Shown one piece after another: positions 31,370 through 40,079 of a stretch of 44,781 nucleotides of DNA. Within the stretch, counting starts at the first letter, position 1; every line of letters begins with the position of its first letter. Location of the stretch: positions 1-44,781 of the forward strand of contig JABDFW010000018.1 in NCBI GenBank assembly GCA_013286305.1, given 5' to 3'. The stretch is from Bacteroidota bacterium (GTDB taxonomy: Bacteria > Bacteroidota > Bacteroidia > Chitinophagales > Chitinophagaceae). The notes beneath the pieces are model-generated. The model saw only the letters and a list, made by a program, of their open reading frames with translations. It was not told the DNA's origin and searched no databases. Position numbers and translations under genes: made by a program.

Positions 31370-32054
31370 TATAAGCATACTATGCACCCGTTTGTTAGAC
31401 CAATCGCTTATAACAAAGGCGGCAGGCAAAGGGATTATGATAACCGTTCTGCCTTTCATCGAAATCAAAAAACTGGAAACCCCTGCTTTTAAAGAGCAAT
31501 TAAATCATTTCGCCCTTCAAAAAATAAATGTTGCATTCACCAGCGTATATGCTGTAGAAAATGTTGCATCAAATATAACAACAAAACCTGCCTGGAAAAT
31601 ATCCTGCATAGGAGGCGCCACCAAGGAAGCAGTGAGCAAATATTTTGGAGAAGACAGCCTTGAAGTAACTGCTAAAAATGCGTCGCTGCTTGCAAGGAAG
31701 ATCGTTGACCAGGGCGCCATTAAAGAAGTTTTTTTCTTTTGCGGCGACCAGCGCCTGGACGATCTGCCTGAAACATTAAGGGCCAATAATATACGTGTGC
31801 AGCAAATAATTGCTTATCATACTATAAAAACTCCGCACGATGTTTCAGAAGATTATAATGGTATATTATTTTTTAGCCCCACGGCAGTACATAGTTTTTT
31901 TTCATTGAACACGGTGCGTACAGATGTTATAATGTTTTCTATTGGTAAAACAACTACTGCCACCATTCAAACATATTGCACTAATAAGGTTATTACAAGC
32001 GAGTGGCCGGGACAGGAAAATCTTGTGGAAAAAGTGCTGGAATATTTTGCCTGA
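31356..32054 (+). CDS. hemD: Uroporphyrinogen-III synthase
   Basis: Closes hydroxymethylbilane with inversion of ring D to give uroporphyrinogen III. The sequence family is very divergent; assignment rests on a two-domain layout typical of the family (ILCTRLLDQSLITKAAGKGI, FTSVYAVENV, SCIGGATKEAVSKYF, FFFCGDQRLDDLPETL, LFFSPTAVHSFF, MFSIGKTTTATI) and on position directly after hemC. The start is set at ATG 31356, giving 232 residues and a 14-base overlap with the end of hemC, so translation is probably coupled. Followed by a 170-base gap with degenerate word arrays before hemE. Confidence 0.88.
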   Translation: MPQNNISILCTRLLDQSLITKAAGKGIMITVLPFIEIKKLETPAFKEQLNHFALQKINVAFTSVYAVENVASNITTKPAWKISCIGGATKEAVSKYFGEDSLEVTAKNASLLARKIVDQGAIKEVFFFCGDQRLDDLPETLRANNIRVQQIIAYHTIKTPHDVSEDYNGILFFSPTAVHSFFSLNTVRTDVIMFSIGKTTTATIQTYCTNKVITSEWPGQENLVEKVLEYFA

Positions 32055-32066
32055 AATGGGAGGAAA

Positions 32067-32217
32067 GTGAAAAATAAAAAGTGTGAAACATGATACAACA
32101 AACGTGAAAACGAAAATGGCAATACAAACGACAAAAAATAATAGAATGATTTAACAAAATCAACAAACAAATATACCAGGCGCATACGTATAGATTTGAC
32201 ATTCCACTTTTCACGAC
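32067..32217. repeat. Degenerate inverted word arrays (GTGAAACG type) between hemD and hemE, no gene inside
   Basis: Left part contains GTGAAACATGATACAACAAA then CGTGAAAACGA (32082-32113), close to the word run at 27463-27500. The right end, read on the minus strand, is GTCGTGAAAAGTGGAATGTC (32198-32217), a poorer copy. The two face each other across about 85 AT-rich bases lacking a credible gene, as expected for a decayed or emptied element. Confidence 0.6.
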
Positions 32218-32224
32218 AAAATTT

Positions 32225-33253
32225 ATGATTAATATAAAAAATGATTTAATACTTAAAGCACTGCGCGGGGAACAAACTGAACGCACACCCGTTTGGATGA
32301 TGCGGCAGGCAGGCCGTTATTTACCGCAATACATGGTATTAAGAGAAAAATACAGCTTTTTTGAGCGTTGCCAAACTCCTGAACTGGCGTGCGAAATAAC
32401 ATTACAGCCTGTAGATATCATGGGGGTAGATGCAGCCATTTTATTTTCAGATATTTTGGTGGTGCCTCAGGCAATGGGGCTGGAAGTGCAGTTGATTGAA
32501 AGCAAGGGCCCTATCCTTCCCGATCCAATTAAAACAGTAAACGACCTTAACCGTATTTCCATACCTGATGTAGAAGAAACGTTGGGTTATGTTTTTGATG
32601 CCATTAAGCTAATAAAAAATGAACTCAATGGCCGAGTACCTTTGATCGGCTTTGCCGGCGCACCCTGGACGATACTTTGTTATATGGTACAAGGCAAAGG
32701 CTCTAAAACTTTTGATGAAGCAAAGATATTTTGTTACACACAACCCGAATTAGCGCATAAGCTATTGCAAATGATAACCGATACCACCATAGCTTACCTG
32801 AAAGGCCAGGTAAAAGCAGGTGCGGATGTGATACAAATATTTGACAGTTGGGGTGGGCTACTCGGTCCGGATGATTTTGAAAATATCTCTTTAAAATATA
32901 TAAGACAAATTGTACAGGCATTAAAAGACGATACTCTTACCATCATTTTTGCGAAAGGCGCGTGGCATTCATTAGAAAATATGGCAGCAACAGGCGCCAA
33001 TGGTCTAGGTATTGATTGGTGCATAACGCCGCAGCTCGCAAGACGGTTTGCGGGCGATAAAGTTACCCTGCAGGGCAATTTTGATCCCGCTAAACTCTTG
33101 TCCCCCATACCGGTTATCGAAGCTGAAGTAAAAACGATGCTAAAGGCTTTTGGCAAGGGCAGGCATATAGCCAATTTAGGCCATGGCATTTTGCCCAATG
33201 TGCCGGTTGATCACGCCAGGGCATTTATAGAAACAGTGAAGGAATATTCGTGA
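32225..33253 (+). CDS. hemE: Uroporphyrinogen decarboxylase
   Basis: Removes four acetate carboxyls from uroporphyrinogen III to give coproporphyrinogen III. The N-terminal [20 protein letters not shown] is the signature block, followed by [20 protein letters not shown] with the active-site Asp, [14 protein letters not shown], and [11 protein letters not shown]; the C-terminal [20 protein letters not shown] is also typical. 342 residues, normal. Its stop codon lies at the start of a GTGAA-type word run (33249-33290), as seen for hemH. Part of the plus-strand heme unit. Confidence 0.95.
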   Translation: MINIKNDLILKALRGEQTERTPVWMMRQAGRYLPQYMVLREKYSFFERCQTPELACEITLQPVDIMGVDAAILFSDILVVPQAMGLEVQLIESKGPILPDPIKTVNDLNRISIPDVEETLGYVFDAIKLIKNELNGRVPLIGFAGAPWTILCYMVQGKGSKTFDEAKIFCYTQPELAHKLLQMITDTTIAYLKGQVKAGADVIQIFDSWGGLLGPDDFENISLKYIRQIVQALKDDTLTIIFAKGAWHSLENMAATGANGLGIDWCITPQLARRFAGDKVTLQGNFDPAKLLSPIPVIEAEVKTMLKAFGKGRHIANLGHGILPNVPVDHARAFIETVKEYS

Positions 33254-33290
33254 AGAGTGAAAGGGCAAATGTGAAAAAATGAGAATTTAT
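33249..33290 (+). repeat. Single word run (GTGAAACG type) between hemE and hemF
   Basis: CGTGAAGAGTGAAAGGGCAA then ATGTGAAAAAATGAGAATTT resembles 27463-27500 base for base over much of its length, including the trailing GAGAATTT. It overlaps the hemE stop. No inverted partner is seen before hemF. Confidence 0.6.
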
Positions 33291-33303
33291 AAAGTCATAA
33301 TTG

Positions 33304-34266
33304 ATGGAGGAGAAAACACTTTACAAAACAGAAACACGTGAATTCAGGGAACGCTGGATAGAATACATTTATGAATTGCAGGGAAGGATTTGTAAAGCGC
33401 TGGAAGATATAGATGGCAAGGCTTTTTTTATAGAAGATGAGTGGCAAAGAGAGCCTGGTGGTAAAGGTGGCGGGGGCCTTACAAAAGTTATTGCAAAAGG
33501 CAATGTGTTTGAAAAGGGGGGGGTTAACACATCGGTCGTATTTGGGGATGTAACAGATACCATGCGCATGCAGTTAAAATTGGACGGTCATACATGGTTC
33601 GCCTGCGGCCTGTCATTAGTGATCCATCCGCTTAACCCTTATGTACCAACGGTTCATGCCAACTGGCGTTATTTTGAATTGTATGATGAAACAGGCAGCA
33701 CAACAGACCGGTGGTTTGGTGGCGGCAGTGATCTAACACCCTATTATTTATTTGAAGAAGATGCAAAACATTTTCATAAAACATTTAAAGATGTTATGAA
33801 CTCTTTTGGGCCAGAGTTGTATCCTAAATATAAAGCATGGTGCGACGAATATTTTACCAATACCCACCGTAACAATGAAATGCGTGGTATCGGTGGCGTT
33901 TTTTATGATCATCTTAAACCGGCGGATGAAGAGGATGCCGAAAGGTTATTAAAATTTCAGCAGGCAAATGGGGATGCTTTTATTTACGCGTACATTCCTA
34001 TTGTAAATAAAAGAAAAAGCATAGCTTACGGAGATAGAGAAATTGAGTGGCAGGAAATAAGAAGGGGCAGGTATGTTGAGTTTAATTTAATTCATGACAG
34101 GGGCACTTTATTTGGCTTAAAAACCAATGGCCGCACTGAAAGCATATTGATGAGTTTACCACCGAGGGCAAGATGGGAATATAACTACCAACCGCGGCCG
34201 GAGAGTGAGGAAGATAAATTACTGCAAGCTTGTTTAAAGCCGCGGGAGTGGGCAGGTGATTGCTGA
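33304..34266 (+). CDS. hemF: Oxygen-dependent coproporphyrinogen-III oxidase
   Basis: Converts coproporphyrinogen III to protoporphyrinogen IX with O2. The family signature is complete: GGGLTKVIAKGNVFEKGGVN, LSLVIHPLNPYVPTVHANWR, WWFGGGSDLTPYY-like RWFGGGSDLTPYYLFEED, EMRGIGGVFYDHL, RRGRYVEFNLIHDRGTLFGL and the ESILMSLPPRARWEYNY end. The start is ATG 33304, giving 320 residues; a TTG just before it is less likely. Choice of HemF over the anaerobic radical-SAM enzyme points to an aerobic lifestyle. Followed by a fold-back at 34260-34324 and then hemB. Confidence 0.96.
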   Translation: MEEKTLYKTETREFRERWIEYIYELQGRICKALEDIDGKAFFIEDEWQREPGGKGGGGLTKVIAKGNVFEKGGVNTSVVFGDVTDTMRMQLKLDGHTWFACGLSLVIHPLNPYVPTVHANWRYFELYDETGSTTDRWFGGGSDLTPYYLFEEDAKHFHKTFKDVMNSFGPELYPKYKAWCDEYFTNTHRNNEMRGIGGVFYDHLKPADEEDAERLLKFQQANGDAFIYAYIPIVNKRKSIAYGDREIEWQEIRRGRYVEFNLIHDRGTLFGLKTNGRTESILMSLPPRARWEYNYQPRPESEEDKLLQACLKPREWAGDC

Positions 34267-34324
34267 TTTTTGAGATATTGGGATTTAATTCAGCTGGAAT
34301 ATCCTTAAAACTCAAGATCAGCAA
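34260..34324. repeat. Imperfect inverted repeat between hemF and hemB
   Basis: TTGCTGATTTTTGAGATATT at 34260-34279 pairs with AATATC and CTCAAGATCAGCAA at 34298-34324, with a small bulge. The left arm overlaps the hemF stop codon. There is no T-run, so it may slow or process transcripts rather than end them; hemB starts 35 bases on. Confidence 0.55.
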
Positions 34325-34358
34325 TAAAAAGCAAGAATCTTAAAATTGCAATAAGAAT

Positions 34359-35333
34359 ATGTATTTACAACGCAGAAACAGAATACTAAGGAACAATGCC
34401 TCCATAAGAAGCCTTGTTGCAGAAACTGTATTAACGCCAAACGATTTTATTGCGCCATTGTTTATTGACGAAGGCGAAAATATATCTTTTGAAATACCTT
34501 CTATGCCCGGCTATTACCGCCGTTCATTAGACCTTACCATACGGGAAGTGGAAGAATTGTGGGATATTGGTATTAAAAGCATACTGATATTTGTTAAAGC
34601 AAAAGACGAAACAAAAGATAATACTGGTGTAGAAGCATGGAACCCTGATGGTTTAATGCAAAGAAGCATCAAGGCAATTAAAAATGCAGTCCCGGGCATG
34701 GTGATAATGACTGATGTAGCGCTTGACCCATATTCGTCCTACGGGCACGATGGCATTGTAAAAGACGGCGAAATAGTGAACGATGAAACTGTTGAAGCGC
34801 TTGTAAAAATGAGCATAAGCCACGCACAGGCGGGTGCTGATATTGTTGCCCCCAGCGATATGATGGATGGCCGCATTGGTGCAATACACGAAGGGTTGGA
34901 AAAGAATGGTTTTACTAAAACAGGTATTATGGCCTACAGCGCTAAATATGCCTCGTGTTTTTACGGGCCTTTTAGAGATGCGCTGGATAGCGCACCCGGT
35001 TTTGGCGATAAAAAAACATATCAAATGGATTATGCCAACCGTATAGAAGCAATTAAAGAAACCCTGATGGATATTGAAGAAGGGGCGGATATTGTAATGG
35101 TAAAACCGGCATTGGCGTATCTTGATATTATAAGGGAAGTAAAGAATGCAGTGGATGTACCGGTAAGCGCATACAATATTAGCGGGGAATATGCAATGGT
35201 AAAAGCTGCAGCAAAAATGGGCTGGCTTAATGAAGATAAAGCCATCCTGGAAACGCTTACAGCAATAAAAAGGGCCGGCGCAGATTTGATAGCTACCTAT
35301 TTTGCCAAAGATGCAGTAAAGCTGATTTCATAA
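34359..35333 (+). CDS. hemB: Delta-aminolevulinic acid dehydratase (porphobilinogen synthase), zinc-independent type
   Basis: Condenses two aminolevulinate molecules to porphobilinogen. Schiff-base lysines are Lys196 (AYSAKYASCFYGPFRDA) and Lys249 (VMVKPALAYLDII). The metal loop near residue 119 reads DVALDPYSSYGHDGI: the three zinc-binding Cys of the zinc enzymes are replaced by Asp/Ala-type residues, as in the magnesium-dependent group. EYAMVKAAAKMGWL near the end is the allosteric-region signature. 324 residues, normal. It closes the contiguous hem run, and a lipoprotein gene starts 11 bases after the stop. Confidence 0.95.
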   Translation: MYLQRRNRILRNNASIRSLVAETVLTPNDFIAPLFIDEGENISFEIPSMPGYYRRSLDLTIREVEELWDIGIKSILIFVKAKDETKDNTGVEAWNPDGLMQRSIKAIKNAVPGMVIMTDVALDPYSSYGHDGIVKDGEIVNDETVEALVKMSISHAQAGADIVAPSDMMDGRIGAIHEGLEKNGFTKTGIMAYSAKYASCFYGPFRDALDSAPGFGDKKTYQMDYANRIEAIKETLMDIEEGADIVMVKPALAYLDIIREVKNAVDVPVSAYNISGEYAMVKAAAKMGWLNEDKAILETLTAIKRAGADLIATYFAKDAVKLIS

Positions 35334-35344
35334 AATTTCAACCT

Positions 35345-35845
35345 ATGAGAAAGTATAGCGTGCTCATTACAATACTTTTAATGGTAATGGCATGCGACCT
35401 GCCTTCTGATAAAGTTAAATTTGATATTTCAACGCCCCCCGGCTGGGCTAGAACAGATTCGCTTGAAAACTATGCCGATACAGAAGTAATGCTTAAATCC
35501 CCTCTCGAAAATGCAAATGATATATTCAGGGAAAATATTATTCTTTTAGTTAGCAAGGGAGTGAATGAAAGTGAATTTATACATAATACCCTGCGGGATA
35601 TAAAAGAAGATGCAAATATTTTTGAAGAAACGGGAAGCGGCCACAGGAGCATTACCGGCGTAAGAAGCTACTGGTGCGAGGTAAAAGTAAAATATAAAAC
35701 ATCGGAGTTAACCTGTACGCAGCGATATTATTTTTTATTCACAAACCAGCATATTTATACTTTTATCGTTACCTCCCTCCAGAATGATTTTGAGAAAATG
35801 CGGCCTTATATTGATGGGGTGCTTGATACTTTTAAAATATTGTAG
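35345..35845 (+). CDS. Small lipoprotein, possibly PsbP/DcrB-like
   Basis: A 166-residue protein with a lipoprotein signal, ITILLMVMAC, placing the lipidated Cys at residue 17. The mature part (FDISTPPGWARTDSLENYAD, FRENIILLVSKGV, then YYFLFTNQHIYTFIVTSLQN) has the strand pattern and final helix of PsbP/DcrB-type domains found in many bacterial lipoproteins of unknown role. It starts 11 bases after hemB and so is probably co-transcribed, but nothing in it suggests a role in heme synthesis. Fold assignment is tentative; the lipoprotein call is firm. Confidence 0.75.
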   Translation: MRKYSVLITILLMVMACDLPSDKVKFDISTPPGWARTDSLENYADTEVMLKSPLENANDIFRENIILLVSKGVNESEFIHNTLRDIKEDANIFEETGSGHRSITGVRSYWCEVKVKYKTSELTCTQRYYFLFTNQHIYTFIVTSLQNDFEKMRPYIDGVLDTFKIL

Positions 35846-36110
35846 CGGTAAGCGTTTAAAAAGAACACTATTTTGTATTAAACTATCGCCCGATAAAAGA
35901 AAGACGTTGGACTGATTATATAATTGTGAATGGGAATTTGTTTAAATTTGTGTTGATAATAAATGATCATGGTAATACCCGCTTTAAAATATATACTTAA
36001 CATACATACAATTGGTTTACCATTGCCGCTTAATGATATTTATTACGAGTGTTGTTTTAATAGCTGAAGGTTGATTTTTGTTAGCTAAGAATAAATAGAA
36101 AGATTATTTA

Positions 36111-36314
36111 CTACCAACCATTAACTAATCTTGCTTCACTCAATATTTGAATAGCTTCTTGTTTGGATTTATTTTGAGTTGATAGTTCGGAGGTCAATTC
36201 TTTTGTAAGAAATTCGATATTTGACTGAACTAATTGATTCTCTTCCTGTTTTAAATTACCCATACGGCTTAATCTCACCCAATATTGCAATGATATGAAA
36301 TTTATAGATAGCAT
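36111..36314 (-). CDS. Hypothetical small protein
   Basis: A 67-residue frame if started at 36314 (94 if started at 36395). The C-terminal half (NLKQEENQLVQSNIEFLTKE and onward) would be a charged amphipathic helix; no family is recognised. The surrounding 35846-36503 is AT-rich, with no clear promoter or repeat. It could be a chance frame; if so, that stretch of about 650 bases holds nothing I can identify. Confidence 0.35.
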   Translation of the reverse strand: MLSINFISLQYWVRLSRMGNLKQEENQLVQSNIEFLTKELTSELSTQNKSKQEAIQILSEARLVNGW

Positions 36315-36503
36315 TTTTTTTATAAAGTTATATTTTTTAAATTTACCAAAGTAACAGATGGCAAGTACTGAGTTATATTTTTTTAGATGTTGCACTGTAG
36401 TGGTTTATTTCAAAAATTTATCCTATTGAAGAAGCTATCGTATAAAAGAGCTAATTAGAGCCTGAAATATTTTAGACTGTCGCTATCATAATAAATTTAA
36501 TTT

Positions 36504-36878
36504 ATGGAAAATAATAAAAAGGCGGACGAAAATCCTTTACAGCAATTTAATTTTAATTTATCACGCAATCTTGCTAATACTGATAAAATTGTTCAGCAGG
36601 AGGTTGATAAAAAGATGAAAAAATATCTTGAAATACATAAAAAACATGAAATATCAAGTTCAATACCACCTGCTTTTGTTTCAGTAAAACCCAAGATACC
36701 TATTTCTAATTCGATAAATCCAGCTCCAATTATAATAGCAAAAAATAATCGCGACAATAAAATATCAGATTCGAAATTTACGTTTGGAAATTATCTAACA
36801 TTATTATTGGCAATGATTATTTTTATACTAATTGCTATTGTTGTTTTATATAGCCTTTCATTTTGGATGATTCGTTAA
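36504..36878 (+). CDS. Hypothetical tail-anchored-type membrane protein
   Basis: A 124-residue, AT-rich gene of no recognised family. The first about 95 residues are polar and rich in Asn, Lys and Ile, with a charged segment (KIVQQEVDKKMKKYLEIHKK). A single membrane helix (LTLLLAMIIFILIAIVVLYS) lies at about 98-117, just before the C-terminus, giving an N-inside, C-terminal anchor layout. It lies on the plus strand upstream of a clan AA aspartic protease gene, 45 bases away, so the two might be expressed together. Base composition is more AT-rich than the hem genes around it. Confidence 0.6.
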   Translation: MENNKKADENPLQQFNFNLSRNLANTDKIVQQEVDKKMKKYLEIHKKHEISSSIPPAFVSVKPKIPISNSINPAPIIIAKNNRDNKISDSKFTFGNYLTLLLAMIIFILIAIVVLYSLSFWMIR

Positions 36879-36923
36879 TCTTTATTCGAAAAATGTGTAT
36901 TATTTAATGGTAAACTAAAAATT

Positions 36924-37343
36924 ATGGGATTAGTATATGCAGACGTAGAGTTAATAAATGCCATAGACCTTGGGCTGGCAAAACGTTATAAAATAGGTGA
37001 AGAAGAAGTAAAAAGAATGCATGTAAACATGTTGGTTGATACAGGTAATATTTACATGTGCATTAATGAAACTATACAGGAGCAATTGGATCTTTCAGTG
37101 GTTGAGAAAAGAAAGGGCCAGCTTGCCAACGGCAGCGTAGTAGAATATGATGTTGTGGGGCCAATAGAAGTACGATTTAAAAACCGCAGATGCGTGGTTG
37201 ATGCAATGGTTCTTCCGGGAGATAACGAGCTTTTATTAGGAGCCATACCGCTTGAAGATATGGACGTATTGATACACCCGTACAAACGCGAATTAATTGT
37301 TAATCCCGAGCATCCATATTTCGCACAAATGAAATTGAAATAA
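36924..37343 (+). CDS. Clan AA (retropepsin-like) aspartic protease
   Basis: A 139-residue single-domain protein of the bacterial clan AA aspartic protease group. The active-site motif is NMLVDTGNIYMCINE near residues 35-49, with Asp-Thr-Gly; the second half gives DAMVLPGDNELLLGAIPLED, where the LLGAIPLE block forms the usual hydrophobic strand after the flap. As with retropepsins it would act as a homodimer with one DTG per subunit. Natural substrates of these small bacterial proteins are unknown. It lies 38 bases before hemL on the same strand, so co-transcription is possible; a link to heme synthesis is not evident. Confidence 0.8.
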   Translation: MGLVYADVELINAIDLGLAKRYKIGEEEVKRMHVNMLVDTGNIYMCINETIQEQLDLSVVEKRKGQLANGSVVEYDVVGPIEVRFKNRRCVVDAMVLPGDNELLLGAIPLEDMDVLIHPYKRELIVNPEHPYFAQMKLK

Positions 37344-37381
37344 TTTTCTACCTAACGACTTGAGGTGTTTAAAAAAATTAA

Positions 37382-38677
37382 ATGAATTCGATTGTAAAAA
37401 GCCGGCAACTTTTCGAGCGTGCACAGCAAAGTATTCCTGGTGGTGTAAATTCTCCCGTAAGGGCATTTAAAAGTGTAGGCGGCACTCCTTTATTTATTAC
37501 AAAAGCAAAAGGCGCTTACCTGTTTGATGCAGATGGCAATAAGTACATTGACTACATTGCCTCATGGGGGCCAATGATATTGGGCCATGCCTATGAACCC
37601 GTGGTAAAAGCGATACAGGAACAGGCGGTGTATTCAACATCATATGGCGCGCCAACAGAGCTTGAAATAAAAATGGCTGAGCTTATTATAAGCATGGTCC
37701 CCAATGTTGACCTCATCCGTATGGTTAGCAGCGGTACCGAAGCCTGTATGAGCGCCGTTCGTGTAGCGCGGGGATATACCGGCAGAAATAAAATAATAAA
37801 ATTTGAAGGATGCTATCACGGTCATGCAGATTGCTTTTTAGTAAAAGCGGGCAGTGGTGTAGCAACGCTTAATATACAAACGGTGCCGGGTGTAACAGCG
37901 GGTACCACAAACGACACATTAACCTGCGCTTACAATGATCTTGATGCAGTAAAAAAATTGGTTTCCGAAAATAAGGGAGAGGTAGCAGCCATTATTGTAG
38001 AACCTGTTGCGGGCAACATGGGTTGCATTTTGCCAGTACCGGGTTTTTTGGAAGGGATAAGAAAAATTTGTGATGAAGAAGGAATTATTTTCATTTTTGA
38101 CGAAGTGATGAACGGGTTTAGGCTGGCGTTGGGTGGTGCGCAGGAAAAATTAGGTATTGATGCCGACCTTGTCACATACGGCAAAGTGATTGGTGCCGGG
38201 TTGCCTGTTGGCGCTTTTGGTGGTAAGAAACATATAATGCAGGTGGTAGCGCCGTTAGGCAATGTTTACCAGGCAGGCACATTAAGCGGCAACCCTATAG
38301 CAATGATTGCCGGCTATACATTGTTAAGCATTTTAAAAGAGCAACCTGGTTTATTAAAAGAACTGGATGAAAAAACAGCTTATTTAAAGGATGGCCTCAA
38401 TAAAGTTTTGGCAGCATCGGGTACACCTTATGTTATTAATCATTTTGGCTCTATGCTGAGCATTCATTTCAGCGATCACACGGTTACTGATTTTGCCGAC
38501 GCTGCCTCGGCGAATAATGAAATGTTTAAAAAATATTTTCATGCTATGCTTAACCGCGGCGTATATCTTCCGCCATCTGCGTTTGAAAGCTGGTTCTTAA
38601 ATAATGCTTTATCAAAAGAAGATTTGGATCATACTATTAAGGCAACAGAAGAAAGTTTGAAAGAGATAATGGGTTAA
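37382..38677 (+). CDS. hemL: Glutamate-1-semialdehyde 2,1-aminomutase
   Basis: PLP enzyme converting glutamate-1-semialdehyde to 5-aminolevulinate, the step after HemA. Motifs: [32 protein letters not shown] with the cofactor-binding Asp, and [18 protein letters not shown] with Schiff-base Lys268. The N-terminal [20 protein letters not shown] is diagnostic for HemL against other class III transaminases. 431 residues, normal. It lies 2 kb downstream of hemB, separated by three unrelated small genes, and ends at a strong bidirectional terminator. Confidence 0.96.
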   Translation: MNSIVKSRQLFERAQQSIPGGVNSPVRAFKSVGGTPLFITKAKGAYLFDADGNKYIDYIASWGPMILGHAYEPVVKAIQEQAVYSTSYGAPTELEIKMAELIISMVPNVDLIRMVSSGTEACMSAVRVARGYTGRNKIIKFEGCYHGHADCFLVKAGSGVATLNIQTVPGVTAGTTNDTLTCAYNDLDAVKKLVSENKGEVAAIIVEPVAGNMGCILPVPGFLEGIRKICDEEGIIFIFDEVMNGFRLALGGAQEKLGIDADLVTYGKVIGAGLPVGAFGGKKHIMQVVAPLGNVYQAGTLSGNPIAMIAGYTLLSILKEQPGLLKELDEKTAYLKDGLNKVLAASGTPYVINHFGSMLSIHFSDHTVTDFADAASANNEMFKKYFHAMLNRGVYLPPSAFESWFLNNALSKEDLDHTIKATEESLKEIMG

Positions 38678-38712
38678 GAGATTGGAAAGAGAAAGAGGGA
38701 ATGTTTATAATT

Positions 38713-38749
38713 ACGGGGATGACATCTTTTGAAAAGATGTCATCCCCGT
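38713..38749. terminator. Bidirectional terminator between hemL and trxA
   Basis: ACGGGGATGACATCTTTT pairs perfectly with AAAAGATGTCATCCCCGT, an 18-bp stem around a single G (in practice a TTTTGAAAA loop). It lies between convergent genes, 36 bases past the hemL stop and 5 bases past the trxA stop. Confidence 0.8.
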
Positions 38750-38753
38750 CTGG

Positions 38754-39071
38754 TTACACGCCCGCGTGCATCTTTATAGCCTGCTCTAATTGTTTGGCAG
38801 GTACCACACCGGATTGCCTCCATAAAATGCGCCCCTGCCTGAATAATATAAGTGTGGGTACACCGCTTATGTTATATGCTTCGGCTGTTTTTGGGCTTTT
38901 ATCAATATCAATTTTTATAATTCGCACGGCATCGCCCAGGGCTTTGTGTAAATCTTCCAAAATGGGCTTCATCATTTGGCAGGGGCCGCACCAAACGGCG
39001 GTAAAATCAACAAGCACGGGCGTATCAGCATTTATTATTTCACTAAATGATTCTTTTTGTTGCGTTTGCAT
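38754..39071 (-). CDS. trxA: Thioredoxin
   Basis: A 105-residue cytoplasmic disulfide reductase. The active site is WCGPC (27-31) in VLVDFTAVWCGPCQMMKPIL, followed by IIKIDIDKSPKTAEAYNISG and the cis-proline VPTLILFRQG. No signal peptide. The start is set at ATG 39071; a TTG two codons earlier is an unlikely alternative. Single gene, convergent with hemL and sharing its terminator. Confidence 0.93.
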   Translation of the reverse strand: MQTQQKESFSEIINADTPVLVDFTAVWCGPCQMMKPILEDLHKALGDAVRIIKIDIDKSPKTAEAYNISGVPTLILFRQGRILWRQSGVVPAKQLEQAIKMHAGV

Positions 39072-39163
39072 GTACAAAAGCTTTTTATTATAAATATTCC
39101 ATCATATTTAGTGCCGGATAAAGCAAAGGTGACAATTATTTATTTTAAGGCTTTATTTGCATT

Positions 39164-39997
39164 TTATTGAAGCTTACATTGCATAAATTGCCCCATCACC
39201 TGGAAAATCCCCTGGAAAGAAACTTCAAAACGGTACTCATCAATATAAAATAAATGCGCCCTAAAGTTTGCATTTTCAACAACAGCTATGGGTTTTTGTT
39301 TTAACACGGTTTGCAATTGGCTTGACAAAGGCTCCTGGCTATTTATGTAAAAGCTAATATCTGTAATGCTCGAACTTCTTATCAGTATTATATTATCGGG
39401 CTCAAGTAAAACTTTCTTGTACTCCATTTTTCCCGCATTTTTCGTAGTATCTAAAATCTTACCCAGGTAACCTGTTAGCTCTGCATTAAGCCATGAGCCT
39501 GTTTCAACCTGGTTATCCGTTGAATGTTCTATTATATTATTAAGTTCGCTGTTTATGTTTTTGTTAACGCCAGGGAGTTTTATAATAAGACGCCTGTTAA
39601 AAAATGCATCAACTGAAATATGGGCCGGCCCCTTTTCATAACAGGGTTTTGTTACAATATTTAACAATTGCGCAAACTGGTTCGATGCAAAATCAGGTAT
39701 ATCCAGGTTCTTTATCACCTTCATCGTTTTCCTGTTAACGATAGTTCCTAACCGAATGGTGTCTTTCGTCCGGATGAACATGGCATTTGCAGGAAATTCA
39801 GCGCCCATGCAGCTATCGTGTAATTTCCTTCTTTCATCCCATCTTTTTCCTTTTGGAATGCTGTAAGAAGAATCCGCTGCAAAATTGAAGTCTTTTTCGG
39901 TTAAAGGGATAAAGGTAATAACCTTGGTTTTTTCACCGGAACAACCCAAAAAAATGAGTGTAAGGAACACTGCCGGGAGCAGAGCTGATCTTTTCAT
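39164..39997 (-). CDS. Lipoprotein of unknown function
   Basis: A 277-residue protein started at 39997, where MKRSALLPAVFLTLIFLGC gives a lipobox with Cys19; a start nine codons earlier is possible. The mature part has no motif I recognise: KGKRWDERRKLHDSCMGAEF, TKDTIRLGTIVNRKTMKVIK, and a C-terminal region with ISFYINSQEPLSSQ and FRAHLFYIDEYRFEVSFQGI suggestive of beta-rich structure. It is downstream of murF on the minus strand, with an 80-base gap. Probably anchored to the outer or inner membrane facing the periplasm. Confidence 0.7.
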   Translation of the reverse strand: MKRSALLPAVFLTLIFLGCSGEKTKVITFIPLTEKDFNFAADSSYSIPKGKRWDERRKLHDSCMGAEFPANAMFIRTKDTIRLGTIVNRKTMKVIKNLDIPDFASNQFAQLLNIVTKPCYEKGPAHISVDAFFNRRLIIKLPGVNKNINSELNNIIEHSTDNQVETGSWLNAELTGYLGKILDTTKNAGKMEYKKVLLEPDNIILIRSSSITDISFYINSQEPLSSQLQTVLKQKPIAVVENANFRAHLFYIDEYRFEVSFQGIFQVMGQFMQCKLQ

Positions 39998-40079
39998 GTG
40001 GAGCTTGTTTTGCTGGTGAAACAAATGCTCCTAAATATACACAAGTTATTTATATACTTACCAATGAAAGCAGAATGAA

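Noticed and set aside
38701-39093. 130-codon plus-strand frame opposite trxA
   Set aside because: It is the antisense of a clear thioredoxin gene with an intact WCGPC site.
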